64,000 bases of DNA from Kitasatospora sp. NA04385 (GCF_013364235.1 NZ_CP054919.1:2407345-2471344); one strand, 5' to 3'. Positions 1 through 8,911 are shown, numbered from the stretch's first letter. A program made the numbers and translations. The notes: generated by a model from the sequence alone, not told the origin.

Positions 1-2
1 CA

Positions 3-2318
3 ACGGGTGCCACGGGCGCAACGGGTGCCACGGGCGCGGCGGGTGCCACGGGCGCGGCGGGCGCGGCGGGCGCGGCGGGCGCGGCGGGCGCGGCGGGCGC
101 CACCGGCGCTCAGGGACCGACCGGCGACACAGGAGCTACCGGCCCTCAGGGACCGGCGGGCCCGACGGGCGCTCAAGGTCCAAGCGGTGCAACGGGCGCC
201 ACCGGCGCGCCGGGCGCTGCCGGTACCGATGGTGCAACAGGCGCAACCGGCCCTCAAGGCCCGACCGGTGCAACGGGTGCAACGGGCGCGACCGGCGCCG
301 CAGGTGCCGATGGTGCTACCGGCGCTCAGGGACCTGCGGGCGCTGATGGTGCAACAGGTGCAACAGGTGCAACGGGCGCTCAGGGCCTGACCGGCAGCAC
401 TGGCGCGACGGGTCCCACCGGCGCTACCGGTGCTACCGGCTCTCAAGGACCGACCGGCGCGACAGGTGCCACCGGCCCGACAGGCGCTGCAGGTGCCGAT
501 GGTCCAACAGGCGCTCAGGGACCGACCGGCAGCACCGGCGCGACGGGCGCTACAGGTACCGATGGTCCAACAGGCGCTCAGGGACCGACCGGTGCGACGG
601 GGCCCACCGGCGCTCAAGGCCCGGCCGGCGACACAGGAGCTACCGGCCCTCAGGGACCGGCGGGCCCGACGGGCGCTCAAGGTCCAACCGGTGCAACGGG
701 CGCCACCGGCGCGACCGGCGCTCAGGGCCCGACCGGCGCTGATGGTGCAACAGGTGCTCAAGGCCTGACCGGCAGCACTGGCGCGACGGGTCCCACCGGC
801 CCGACGGGCGCTACAGGTGCCGATGGTGCAACAGGTGCTACCGGCGCTCAGGGACCGGCGGGCCCGACGGGTGCTCAAGGTCCGGTAGGTGCGACGGGCG
901 CTCAAGGCGCGACCGGCGCAACGGGTGCCACGGGCGCGGCAGGTGCTGATGGTGCGGCAGGCGCAACGGGCGCTACCGGCGCGACGGGTCCCACCGGCAC
1001 TCAGGGACCGGCAGGTGCGACGGGCGCAACCGGCGCTCAGGGTCCGGCGGGTGCTGCTGGTGCTCAAGGCCCGACCGGAGACACAGGAGCCACCGGCCCG
1101 ACCGGCGCAACGGGTACCGCGGGCGCTGATGGCGCAACAGGTGCAACAGGTGCAACGGGCGCTACCGGCGCGACGGGCCCCACCGGCGCTCAAGGCCCGA
1201 CCGGCGCAACGGGCGCAACGGGCGCAACGGGCGCAACGGGCGCTCAAGGCTCCGCCGGCGCGACCGGTCCCACCGGGGCGACGGGCGCGGCAGGTGCTGA
1301 TGGTGCAACAGGCGCAACGGGCACTCAAGGTCCAACCGGTGCAACGGGCGCACCCGGCGCACAGGGATCGGCGGGCCCGACGGGCGCTCAAGGACCGACC
1401 GGAGACACAGGAGCCACCGGCGCCCAAGGCCCGACCGGCCCGACGGGCGCTGCTGGTGCGGCAGGTGCAACAGGCGCAACGGGCGCGGCGGGTCCCACCG
1501 GCGCTCAGGGTCCGGCGGGCGCGACGGGCGCAACCGGTACTCAAGGCCCGGCAGGTGCAACGGGCACTCAGGGTCCGACCGGCGCAACGGGTGCCACGGG
1601 CCCTGCAGGTGCTGACGGTGCGGCAGGTGCAACAGGTGCAACGGGCGCGACGGGCCCCACCGGCACTCAGGGACCGGCAGGCGCGACGGGCTCAACCGGC
1701 GCGACAGGCGCAACCGGCGCGACAGGCGCTCAGGGTCCGGCGGGTGTTGCTGGTGCTCAGGGTCCGGCGGGTGCTGCTGGCGCTCAAGGACCGACCGGCG
1801 ACAGAGGAGCCACCGGCGCCCAAGGTCCGACCGGCCCGACCGGCGCAACGGGTGCTCAGGGCCCGGCAGGTGCAACGGGCGCAACGGGCGCCACCGGCGC
1901 GACGGGCGCTGTAGGTGCAACGGGCCCCACCGGCCCGACCGGTGCCGCTGGTGCCGCTGGTGTCACCGGCCCGACCGGCGCCAGAGGTGCGACCGGCCCC
2001 ACCGGTGCGACCGGCGCAACCGGTCCGACCGGCCCCACCGGTGCGTCCGGGCTGTCGCACTTGACGGGTTCGTTCGTGAACGGCAGCACGGTCTCCCTCA
2101 GCCCGGGCACCTTCAGCACGATCCTCGGCGGCGAGTGCACCGCCCCGGCGGTGGCCGTCGGCGCCAGCATCCTCTACGACGGCAGCGCCGGCGGCATCAA
2201 CGGGATGGTCGTCGTCAGCGTCATCGGGAACCCCAACAGCTTCGGTTACAGCATCTCGAACACCACCTCTTCGAGCCACAACGTCACGGTGCAGACCCGT
2301 TGCATCGCGCCTAGCTGA
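3..2318 (+). CDS. collagen-like Gly-X-Thr repeat protein, 3' part
   Basis: The frame starting at base 3 is open from the left edge to the TGA at 2316-2318; the start lies outside the window. About 228 uninterrupted Gly-X-Y triplets are seen, mostly [12 protein letters not shown] and GAD, with Thr the commonest Y residue. A non-repetitive C-terminal domain of about 90 residues follows (from about 2045), beginning near [11 protein letters not shown] and ending VQTRCIAPS, with two Cys residues. Bacterial collagen-like proteins of this kind (BclA-like) form surface triple helices, and their Thr-rich triplets are often O-glycosylated. The C-terminal domain may be the trimerisation module (inference). 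The following gene starts on the last base of the stop codon, so the proteins are probably co-translated with two glycosyltransferases. High-GC shadow frames give Arg-rich false proteins here. Confidence 0.88.
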   Translation, partial: TGATGATGATGAAGATGAAGAAGAAGAAGAAGATGAQGPTGDTGATGPQGPAGPTGAQGPSGATGATGAPGAAGTDGATGATGPQGPTGATGATGATGAAGADGATGAQGPAGADGATGATGATGAQGLTGSTGATGPTGATGATGSQGPTGATGATGPTGAAGADGPTGAQGPTGSTGATGATGTDGPTGAQGPTGATGPTGAQGPAGDTGATGPQGPAGPTGAQGPTGATGATGATGAQGPTGADGATGAQGLTGSTGATGPTGPTGATGADGATGATGAQGPAGPTGAQGPVGATGAQGATGATGATGAAGADGAAGATGATGATGPTGTQGPAGATGATGAQGPAGAAGAQGPTGDTGATGPTGATGTAGADGATGATGATGATGATGPTGAQGPTGATGATGATGATGAQGSAGATGPTGATGAAGADGATGATGTQGPTGATGAPGAQGSAGPTGAQGPTGDTGATGAQGPTGPTGAAGAAGATGATGAAGPTGAQGPAGATGATGTQGPAGATGTQGPTGATGATGPAGADGAAGATGATGATGPTGTQGPAGATGSTGATGATGATGAQGPAGVAGAQGPAGAAGAQGPTGDRGATGAQGPTGPTGATGAQGPAGATGATGATGATGAVGATGPTGPTGAAGAAGVTGPTGARGATGPTGATGATGPTGPTGASGLSHLTGSFVNGSTVSLSPGTFSTILGGECTAPAVAVGASILYDGSAGGINGMVVVSVIGNPNSFGYSISNTTSSSHNVTVQTRCIAPS
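123..719 (+). repeat. internal duplication inside the collagen tract
   Basis: Bases 123-215 recur at 627-719 with about two mismatches, an offset of 504 bp, which is 56 triplets. Shorter versions around GACACAGGAGC appear again near 1080, 1400 and 1800. The tract seems to have grown by in-frame duplication of blocks longer than one triplet. Confidence 0.7.
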
Positions 2319-3484
2319 TGGGAGACACCGTGGCTGTGACGCCCGGCCCGCCCTCCGCGGTCCCCGCCGCCCGGGCCCGGCCGACGATCTGCCTCTGCAT
2401 GATCGTCAAGAACGAGGCCCGGGTCCTGGCCCGCTGCCTGGAGTCGGTGCGCGACCTGATCGACTACTGGGTGATCAGCGACACCGGTTCCACCGACGGC
2501 ACCCAGGACCTGATCCGGCGCCTGCTCGTGGACGTCCCCGGTGAACTGCACGAGACCGGGTGGCGCGACTTCGGCCACAACCGCACGGAGAACATCCGGC
2601 GGGCCGCCGGACGGGCGGACTACCTGCTGCTCGTCGACGCCGACATGGTGGTCCGGGCCGACGCCGCCCTGCCTGCGCTCACCCTCGACTCGTACCGGCT
2701 CCGGCACCCGGGCGACAGCGAGTACTGGATCAAGCGCCTGGTGCGCGACGGCCTGCCCTGGCGCTACGAGGGAGTGACGCACGAGTACCTGACCTGCGAC
2801 AGCGCCGACCGGTCGGCGAACCTCGACGCACTGGTCATCGAGCACTTCGGGGACGGCGGCTCGCGGGCCGACAAGTTCGAGCGCGACGAGCGCTTGCTCA
2901 CCGCCGCGTTCGAGCGGAACCCGGAGGACGCCCGGACTGTCTTCTACCTGGCGCAGACCTGCCGCGACCTGGGCGACACGGAGCGCGCCGTCCGGCTCTA
3001 CGAACGGCGCGCCGAGATGGGCGGCTGGGCGGAGGAGGTCTACTTCTCGCTGCTCCAGGCCGGCGTCCTGCGCGCCGAGGACGGCGACCTGGCCGGTGGG
3101 ATCGACGCCCTGACCCGGGCCTGGCAGGCCCGGCCGGGCCGGCTGGAGGCGTGTTACGAGCTGGCCTCCCGCCTGCGCGTCGCGGGCCGCCACCACGCCG
3201 CGCACGCGTTCGCCGCCACCGCCCTGGCCTTCCCCCGGCCCCCGGCCGAGGACGTGCTCTTCGTCTGGCCCTGGGTGTACCGGTGGGGGCTGCTGTTCGA
3301 GTACTCCATCACCGCGTACTGGACCGGAGACTTCCGGGCGTCGCTCGGCGCCTGCGACCGACTGCTCAGTGACGACGGCCTGCCCGACCGGTACCGGGAG
3401 CAGACCGTGAAGAACCGTGAGTTCGCGCTCGCCCGGCTCGGGATTCCCGCCCGGGTCCCGGCCCGCGTCCGAGAGAGGGTGTAG
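2318..3484 (+). CDS. family 2 glycosyltransferase with TPR-like C-terminal half
   Basis: The 388-aa protein begins with a GT-A fold of the GT2 type: CLCMIVKNE at residues 25-33, DTGSTDGT at 55-62, and the nucleotide-sugar/metal motif DAD at 107-109. From about residue 200 it becomes helical TPR-like repeats (FYLAQTCRDLGDTERAVRLYE and later units). No membrane segment is seen, so it should act in the cytoplasm. ATG 2318 overlaps the collagen stop by one base. An in-frame GTG at 2330, preceded by GGGAG at a good distance, may be the true start. The stop overlaps the next gene by one base. Family and context suggest transfer of the first sugar onto Thr of the collagen-like protein; the acceptor is inferred, not shown. 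Confidence 0.85.
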   Translation: MGDTVAVTPGPPSAVPAARARPTICLCMIVKNEARVLARCLESVRDLIDYWVISDTGSTDGTQDLIRRLLVDVPGELHETGWRDFGHNRTENIRRAAGRADYLLLVDADMVVRADAALPALTLDSYRLRHPGDSEYWIKRLVRDGLPWRYEGVTHEYLTCDSADRSANLDALVIEHFGDGGSRADKFERDERLLTAAFERNPEDARTVFYLAQTCRDLGDTERAVRLYERRAEMGGWAEEVYFSLLQAGVLRAEDGDLAGGIDALTRAWQARPGRLEACYELASRLRVAGRHHAAHAFAATALAFPRPPAEDVLFVWPWVYRWGLLFEYSITAYWTGDFRASLGACDRLLSDDGLPDRYREQTVKNREFALARLGIPARVPARVRERV

Positions 3485-5658
3485 TGAACCTGAACCTGAA
3501 CCTGCGGCTGAACGAGGCACTCAGCGCGCTGCTTCCGCCGCAGACGGACTCCCCGGAGGCCGAGCCGACCGACGTGCCGCCCGCCTCCCGGAAGGCCCCG
3601 GACTCCACGGCATCCGCCGTGCACGGTGAGCCGGGAGAACCGGGTGGGCCGGGAGAACTGGGCGAACCGGGAGAGCCGGGCGGACCGGCCGAGTACGCCC
3701 GGCCGACCGCCGCCGTCAGCCCGCGCACCGCCCTCACCGTCACGGGCGGTGCGGCGGCGCTCTCGGCCGCGCTGTACGTCTACATGTTCAGCCTGCCCAA
3801 GGCCCTGACCGGCGCACACGGTTACGACGACGGCGTGCTCCTCGCCGCCTCGCTCCGGCTGGTCCACGGCGTGTTGCCGTACCGGGACTTCACCTTCCTG
3901 CATCCGCCGGGCCTGCCGCTGCTGATGGCGCCCGTCGCCGCGCTCGGCACCGTCGTGGGCCAGCCGGTGGCGCTGGTGATCGCCCGCCTGCTGACCGCGC
4001 TCGCCTCGGTCGGCGTGGTGGCGGGCGGCACGCTGCTCGCCCGCTCCCGGGGCCGGACCGCGATGATCGTCACCGGCCTGCTCCTCGCCTGCTTCCCCCT
4101 CACCTACCTCGCCGGCCAGAGCCTGACGCCGGAGCCCTGGACGACCCTGTGCTGCCTGATCGGGGCGCTGGCCGCCTTCGAGTCCGACGGCACGCCCACC
4201 CGGTCCCCGCGGCGGCTGCGGTTGGCCGGTTTCGCCCTCGGAGTCGCCTGCACGATCAAGCTGTGGGCGCTGCTGCCCGCCGTGGCCCTGCTGTTCGCCG
4301 TACGGGTGGGCCGGGGCCGGCGGCACGGCGACCGGCCGGAGCGCCGGATCGGAGCGGCCCTGCTGGTCGGCGCCGCCGTCCCGCTGCTGCCGTTCCTGCT
4401 GCTCGCGCCGGGCCGGCTGGTCCACGACGTGATCGCCACCCAGCTGGTGCGCGACTCTCCGGGCACCCCGGTGGGAGAGCGGTTGCGCTTCGTCGTCGGG
4501 CTCGGCGGCGGCCCCTCGGGCCTGCACGTCTCGACCGGTGTCGCGGTCGGCCTGCTGCTCGCCGTGGCCCTGGCGGCCGGGGCCGTCCACCGCGCGGGGC
4601 GCAACACCGCCCAGGACTGGTTCCTGCTCGCTTCGGCCGCCCTCACGGTGACAGCGGTCTGCCTCTCCTCCTCCTTCTACGCGCACTACGGGTACTCGCC
4701 GGGGGTGTTCCTGGGCCTGCTCGTCGCCGCACTGATCGGGCGGACCGTCCGGCGCATCGACAGCGAGCTGGTGCGCGGCGGCGGCATGGCGGCCCTGGCG
4801 ATCCTGACGGTCCTGATGGTCCCTCAGGTCTGCTCCTCGGTGCGCGGCTACCTCGGCGGCGCGACGGACCCGGGCCCGCGCCTGGCGGCGGCCGTCAAGC
4901 CCGGCTCCTGCGTGCTGTCCGACGACCCGGCCCGGCTCATCACGGCGGACCGCTTCGGCGCCGGCCCGGCCTGCCCGGTCCTGGTGGACCCGTTCGGCAG
5001 CTGGCTGGCCGACGACCTGGCCCACGGGCCCGCGCAGTCCGGCGCCAATCCCCCGGAGGCGATCTCCCGGGTCTGGCTGGAGAGCATGCGGCAGGCCGAC
5101 TACCTGCTCCAGGTCGCCGAGCGGAGCACGTTCGTCCCCTGGACTCCCGAGGTGACGGACTACTTCGAATCGCACTACGTCCTGATCGACGACTCCCCGG
5201 GGGCCTTCCTCTACTTCCACGTCGCGCAGCCGGACCAACTCGCGGGAGCGCGTGACGCGTTGAAGGACCTGCCCGCCCACGTCGCGGCCGAGCGGCTGGT
5301 GTACCTCGGCATGGCCGCCCAGCGCGGGCACGACGCCGACCTGGCGGCGGCGGCCTACCGGACCGCCGCCGGGATCGACCCCGCCGACCCCTTCCCGCAC
5401 TACGACCTGGGCACGGTCCACCAGGCGGCGGGCCGGGCGGACGAAGCCTCGGCCGAGTACCGCGAGGCCCTGCGCCTCGACCCGAAGATGGCGAGGGCGC
5501 TCTACAACCTGGGCACGCTGGCCGAGCCGACCGACCGCGCCGCAGCGGCGCAGTACTACGCCCAGGCCCGGCAGATCGACCCCGGCCTGGGCCAGGCGGC
5601 CCCGGACCAGGCGGCCCAGGGCGCTCCGGAAACGGTGCAGTCGCAGACCGGCCACTGA
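3484..5658 (+). CDS. polytopic membrane glycosyltransferase (PMT_2/ArnT-like) with TPR tail
   Basis: The 724-aa protein starts at GTG 3484, overlapping the previous stop (TAGTG). Residues 1-80 are hydrophilic and contain seven Gly-X-Pro/Leu collagen-like triplets. About ten hydrophobic segments follow from residue 85. The first loop has an acidic pair (YDDGVLL) and LHPPGLPLLMAP, as in lipid-phosphosugar-dependent GT-C transferases such as ArnT and PMT. A soluble domain follows residue 440, and two or three TPRs lie at about 595-700 (HYDLGTVHQAAGRADEASAEY, then RALYNLGTL). In context it probably adds a sugar to the exported collagen-like protein from a polyprenyl donor (inference). The operon ends at a strong hairpin at 5676. 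Confidence 0.8.
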   Translation: MNLNLNLRLNEALSALLPPQTDSPEAEPTDVPPASRKAPDSTASAVHGEPGEPGGPGELGEPGEPGGPAEYARPTAAVSPRTALTVTGGAAALSAALYVYMFSLPKALTGAHGYDDGVLLAASLRLVHGVLPYRDFTFLHPPGLPLLMAPVAALGTVVGQPVALVIARLLTALASVGVVAGGTLLARSRGRTAMIVTGLLLACFPLTYLAGQSLTPEPWTTLCCLIGALAAFESDGTPTRSPRRLRLAGFALGVACTIKLWALLPAVALLFAVRVGRGRRHGDRPERRIGAALLVGAAVPLLPFLLLAPGRLVHDVIATQLVRDSPGTPVGERLRFVVGLGGGPSGLHVSTGVAVGLLLAVALAAGAVHRAGRNTAQDWFLLASAALTVTAVCLSSSFYAHYGYSPGVFLGLLVAALIGRTVRRIDSELVRGGGMAALAILTVLMVPQVCSSVRGYLGGATDPGPRLAAAVKPGSCVLSDDPARLITADRFGAGPACPVLVDPFGSWLADDLAHGPAQSGANPPEAISRVWLESMRQADYLLQVAERSTFVPWTPEVTDYFESHYVLIDDSPGAFLYFHVAQPDQLAGARDALKDLPAHVAAERLVYLGMAAQRGHDADLAAAAYRTAAGIDPADPFPHYDLGTVHQAAGRADEASAEYREALRLDPKMARALYNLGTLAEPTDRAAAAQYYAQARQIDPGLGQAAPDQAAQGAPETVQSQTGH

Positions 5659-5675
5659 TCCGGCGCTGCCACCCC

Positions 5676-5707
5676 GGGACCCGCGGATCGAGGAATCCGC
5701 GGGTCCC
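5676..5707 (+). terminator. terminator of the collagen/glycosyltransferase operon
   Basis: A perfect 13-bp stem (GGGACCCGCGGAT paired with 5695-5707) with loop CGAGGA lies 17 bases after the last stop. There is no T-run, as is usual in actinobacteria. Confidence 0.8.
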
Positions 5708-6028
5708 ACCGCTGCGCGGCGCCCGCGCCCGACAGGCGTGCGAGCGCATGCGCAAGGAGGCCGCAGGCACCCTGACCTGCGGAGGAGTGGTCCTACGCAG
5801 GAGCGGCACGGTCGGCGGCTCACGGACGGTGCCGAACGGGGGGTGAACGCGACCAGAGCCGCCACCACGGCACGACCCGGGGCTCCGGCCCGGCCGCGTC
5901 ATCTTCCGTGCCACCGGAGCCTGGCGCGGTGGGCTCGACGTTCGGCCGGGCGTGCCAGATGCACGCTGAAGCCCGAGAGCCGACTCGGCCGAAGGGCCGC
6001 CGAGCTGCGGCTTCCAGGTGGTCACCGG

Positions 6029-6053
6029 CGGTTTCGAGCCGCCGACATCCGCC
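6029..6053 (-). repeat. displaced partial copy of tRNA-Val (T arm and variable region)
   Basis: The 25 bases match 6165-6189, inside the intact tRNA-Val gene, with one mismatch (G for A at 6038). The copy covers the T arm and the 3' side of the anticodon stem, in the same orientation, 136 bp away on the tRNA's 3' side. Such partial tRNA copies typically mark an attachment site left by an integrative element, although no integrase is present here. Confidence 0.65.
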
Positions 6054-6104
6054 CCGGGGAGTTTCGGGTCACTGCTGCGTGCCACCTGCGTGCCGCAACG
6101 CCGA

Positions 6105-6135
6105 AGGCCCCTTCCCCCGAAGGGCGAAAGGGCCT
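6105..6135 (-). terminator. hairpin downstream of tRNA-Val
   Basis: AGGCCCCTT pairs with AAGGGCCT (one bulge) about 20 bases past the 3' end of the minus-strand tRNA. It is a plausible terminator for it. Confidence 0.5.
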
Positions 6136-6154
6136 CTGACCTGCGTCTTCACTG

Positions 6155-6226
6155 TGGGCGCAGACGGTTTCGAACCGCCGACATCCGCCTTGTAAGGGCG
6201 GCGCTCTACCGCTGAGCTATGCGCCC
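6155..6226 (-). tRNA. tRNA-Val (anticodon TAC)
   Basis: The minus strand folds as a 72-nt cloverleaf: acceptor GGGCGCA paired with TGCGCCC, D arm GCTC...GAGC, anticodon stem CCGCC/GGCGG with loop CTTACAA (anticodon TAC), T arm CGGTTCGAAACCG-like, and discriminator A at 6155. The 3' CCA is not encoded. Confidence 0.95.
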
Positions 6227-6402
6227 TGGCCGAAGTGGACCGGCGCGGCCGGTCACACGACGAGTGGACAGACTACCTGGTCCGGGGGGTGCTTCGCCGC
6301 CCCCTCTCCCGGGGTGCCGGGACGGGGGTGCCGGGCGGGGCGGGTGATCGGCAAGAATGGCGGGGAAGAGCGGCGGGACGGATACGGAGCAGGGAGCGCG
6401 CG

Positions 6403-7650
6403 GTGAGCAGTGGCGGTGGTCGGGGCGGCTGGTGGGGCGGCGGCCGCCGGGACGGTGCCCGCGCGGATGCCAGGGCGGCCCGGGAGGCCGCCCAGGAGTC
6501 GTTCTACGAGCTGGACTCGGCCCAGCGGGACGCGCTGCTCGCGGTGGAGACCGTGAAGTCCGCGGGCGAGCCCGCCACCGCCCGCCGGGTGGAGCAGGAG
6601 TTCGCCGACCTGACCGCCCGGATCGACCAGGTCACCGTCGCCTACCTGGGCGCGCTGGACTCGGTCGACCTGGAGTCCGCCGAGGCCGACCCGGGGGCGG
6701 TGTCCCGGGCCCGGCAGCAACTCGACCAGGCCAAGCGCGAACTGGACGCCAAGCGCACCGAACTGGGCACCTTCGTCAGCCGCCTGCAGCCGATCCTCGA
6801 CCACGCCGAGGCCCAGCTGATCCGGGTCACCCCCGCCGTCGAACGGGCCAAGCAGGCGCTGCTCGCCGCGACCACCGCCCTGGAGCAGGCCCGCGGCGCC
6901 GGCCTGCGCGCGGACGACCTGGCGACCCGGCTGGCCGAGCTCGCGCCCGAGCTGACCAGGCTGAACCAGGGCGTCTCCCAGCACGGCGTCCCCGCCACCC
7001 TGCAGCGCGCCGAGGACGTCGCCCGGCGGGCCGAGGAAGTCCGGGCCGAGGCCGTGCAGCTCCCGGAGCGGGCCACGGAGATCGACCGCCGGGTGGCCTC
7101 GCTGCGCACCCGCATCGACGCGCTGGAGAACCGGGCCCACACCGTCGACCCGGCGCTCAGCGAGCTGCGCCGGCGCTTCTCGACGGCCTGCTGGCAGGAC
7201 CTCCAGCAGGTGCCCGCGCAGACCGCCGACGCCGTCCGCACCGCCCGCGCCAGGCTGACCGAGGCCGTCCGGGCCCGGGACGAGCAGCGCTGGGCGGACG
7301 CGACGGCGGCGATCGGCACCGTGCGCGCCCTGCTGGACACCGCGGGCGGCTCGGTCACCGCGGTCAACGACCGGCTGCAGCAGCTCAACGAAGTCCAGCA
7401 CGACCCGAACCGGGAGATCGAGCGGGCCAGGTTCGCGCTCCGCGACGCCCAGCGCCTGGCGATGGCCGGTCGGCAGGCCCCCGACCCGCGGCACGCCGGG
7501 CCGCTGGACGCCGCGGTGGGGCGCCTGGACCGGGCCGTGGCCGCACTGGAGGAGTCCGGCCGGCACCCCGACTACTGGCGCTTCCTGACCGAGCTGGCCG
7601 CCGTCCGGGAGACCGCGGCCGAAGTGGTCTCGATGATCCGCGGCCACTGA
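6403..7650 (+). CDS. coiled-coil protein of unknown function
   Basis: The protein is 415 aa from GTG 6403, which has AGGGAG at 6391-6396 in good position; longer in-frame versions lack a ribosome site. After a Gly/Arg/Trp-rich start (SSGGGRGGWWGGG) the sequence is almost entirely Ala/Glu/Arg/Leu/Gln-rich helix with heptad character, so extended coiled coils are expected. No signal peptide or membrane segment is seen. The FmdB gene follows after 26 bases and is probably co-transcribed. I do not recognise a named family; a cytoskeletal or PspA-like scaffold role would be a guess. Confidence 0.75.
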   Translation: MSSGGGRGGWWGGGRRDGARADARAAREAAQESFYELDSAQRDALLAVETVKSAGEPATARRVEQEFADLTARIDQVTVAYLGALDSVDLESAEADPGAVSRARQQLDQAKRELDAKRTELGTFVSRLQPILDHAEAQLIRVTPAVERAKQALLAATTALEQARGAGLRADDLATRLAELAPELTRLNQGVSQHGVPATLQRAEDVARRAEEVRAEAVQLPERATEIDRRVASLRTRIDALENRAHTVDPALSELRRRFSTACWQDLQQVPAQTADAVRTARARLTEAVRARDEQRWADATAAIGTVRALLDTAGGSVTAVNDRLQQLNEVQHDPNREIERARFALRDAQRLAMAGRQAPDPRHAGPLDAAVGRLDRAVAALEESGRHPDYWRFLTELAAVRETAAEVVSMIRGH

Positions 7651-7676
7651 GCCGACCCCTCGGTACCCTGCTCGGT

Positions 7677-7892
7677 ATGCCTCGCTACGACTTCCGCTGC
7701 CGCTCCTGCGGCACCACCTTCGAACTCAACCGGCCGATGGCGCGGGCGAACGACCCCGCCACCTGCCCCGACGGCCACCCCGACACCGTCAAGCTGCTCT
7801 CCACCGTCGCCGTCACCGGTGCCAAGGCGTCCGCGCCGGCCCCCGGCGGCGGTGGCGGGGGCGGCTGCTGCGGCGGGGGCTGCTGCGGCTGA
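7677..7892 (+). CDS. FmdB-family zinc ribbon protein with Cys/Gly tail
   Basis: This 71-aa protein starts MPRYDFRCRSCGTTFEL, the typical FmdB/CxxC regulatory zinc ribbon. The first knuckle is CRSC at residues 8-11 and the second is CPDGH near residue 30. It ends in a run of glycines followed by CCGGGCCG, a possible extra metal site. Proteins of this family are small nucleic-acid or regulator-like zinc ribbons with poorly known roles. It lies 26 bases after the coiled-coil gene and before a 7947-7968 hairpin. Confidence 0.85.
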   Translation: MPRYDFRCRSCGTTFELNRPMARANDPATCPDGHPDTVKLLSTVAVTGAKASAPAPGGGGGGGCCGGGCCG

Positions 7893-7904
7893 CGGGACGA
7901 GCCC

Positions 7905-7940
7905 TCGGCGGCGCGGGGAACGGCCGCGCAAAGCGGCTGC
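7905..7940. repeat. GGCGCGGGGAAC-type dispersed element, copy 1
   Basis: The sequence CGGCGCGGGGAACGGCCGCG resembles the short intergenic element that recurs in Streptomyces genomes. A second related copy lies at 33124-33150. Both sit just past a stop codon. Confidence 0.45.
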
Positions 7941-7946
7941 ACGAAA

Positions 7947-7968
7947 CGGCCGCCGGAAGCGGCGGCCG
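7947..7968. terminator. hairpin between FmdB and HAD genes
   Basis: A perfect 8-bp stem CGGCCGCC/GGCGGCCG with loop GGAAGC lies between convergent genes and could serve both. Short GGCGGCACGCACC repeats follow. Confidence 0.6.
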
Positions 7969-8092
7969 GAAGCGGCGGCACGCACCGGCGGCACGCACCG
8001 GCGGTTGAACCCCGCGCGGCCACGGCCCCGCCGTTCCCCGGGCCCCTGGAAGGCGCCCCCAACGGGGCGGGGCGGGGCGCGGCGGGCCCGAC

Positions 8093-8911
8093 TCAGCTGA
8101 CGTGCTTGAGCACCTGCCGGAGGATCTCCTCCCCCGCGTGGACGCCGATCTCGGTGAGCGCGGTGACGCCCTCCGCCGTCCAGCCGGTCTCGGCGAGTTC
8201 GCCGTGGCCCGGCCGCCAGGCGAGGTCCGCGGCGAGCAGGAGTTCGGCGTCCAGCAGGGAGTCGCCCGCGGCCAGGACCGTCCCGGCGCCGGTGCGCCGC
8301 CGCACCTCCTCCAGGGCAGCGCTCTTGGAGAGCGGGGCGGGGACGGCGTAGACCTTGCGGCCCTGGAGCGAGACCGTCCAGCCGCGCTCGGCGCACCAGG
8401 CGGTGAGTTCGTCGATCCAGCCGGGCGGCAGTTCGGCGCGCTCGACCACCAGGTAGGCGAACAGCTCGTCGGCGACCCGCCGCTTGTGGGTCCACTCCGG
8501 GTCGGCGGCCAGGGCGAGGTGTTCGACGACCTGGGCGAGCGGGGCGCTGCGCTCGTCGAGGCGGGTGCGGACCTCGCGCTGCCAGTCCTGGTCGGGAACG
8601 CCGTCGACCAGCAGGTGGCCGCCGTTGGAGCAGACCGCGTACGGGGGGATCCAGTCCGCGGTGGGGCCGGGGAGGTGGATCCGCTCGTACTGGGCGCGGG
8701 TGCGGGTGGTGATCGGGACGACCGGGGCGAGGGCCGCGATCTCGGCGAGCATGGCGGCGGCCTGCTCGGTCATGAAGGAGAGCGCCTTGCCGTCGTGCAC
8801 CTCCACCGCGAGCAGCCGTGGGGCGAGCCGGTCGGGCACGGCCAGGGCGAGGGCGCGGTTGGAGTAGACGAGGGTGCGGTCGAGGTCGCTGGCGACCAGG
8901 AACTGCGGCAC
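8093..8911 (-). CDS. HAD-superfamily phosphatase of the Ter cluster
   Basis: The 272-aa protein starts at GTG 8911 (AGGAG eight bases upstream). HAD motif I is DLDRT at residues 9-13 (nucleophile D9, acid/base D11). Motif IV is GDSLLDAELL near residue 215, and a Lys lies in PLSKSAALEEV just before it. It resembles Cof/sucrose-phosphatase-type HADs, with a cap between the motifs. It is the last gene of a minus-strand run with a StiP-like protein, PRTase-TRSP and HpcH-like lyase. Comparative genomics of Ter systems (Anantharaman, Iyer and Aravind) groups these genes as a predicted pathway for a nucleoside-like metabolite. The substrate is unknown. Confidence 0.85.
   Translation of the reverse strand: MPQFLVASDLDRTLVYSNRALALAVPDRLAPRLLAVEVHDGKALSFMTEQAAAMLAEIAALAPVVPITTRTRAQYERIHLPGPTADWIPPYAVCSNGGHLLVDGVPDQDWQREVRTRLDERSAPLAQVVEHLALAADPEWTHKRRVADELFAYLVVERAELPPGWIDELTAWCAERGWTVSLQGRKVYAVPAPLSKSAALEEVRRRTGAGTVLAAGDSLLDAELLLAADLAWRPGHGELAETGWTAEGVTALTEIGVHAGEEILRQVLKHVS

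Larger units (their letters stand above)
5709..6154. other. non-coding stretch before tRNA-Val
   Basis: No credible gene is seen. Short frames here translate to GFEPPTSA, the well-known artefact of tRNA sequence. It holds a displaced tRNA-Val fragment at 6029-6053 and a hairpin at 6105-6135. Confidence 0.6.

Noticed and set aside
7..1914. Arg-rich long frames on both strands over the collagen tract
   Set aside because: They are shadow frames of a Gly-X-Y repeat; the frame at base 3 gives perfect triplets and a folded C-terminal domain.
3154..5868. 904-codon minus-strand frame over the membrane glycosyltransferase
   Set aside because: Antisense shadow; the plus strand has membrane segments, motifs and coupled starts.
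5738..6215. Small frames ending in GFEPPTSA
   Set aside because: This is the known translation artefact of tRNA sequence.
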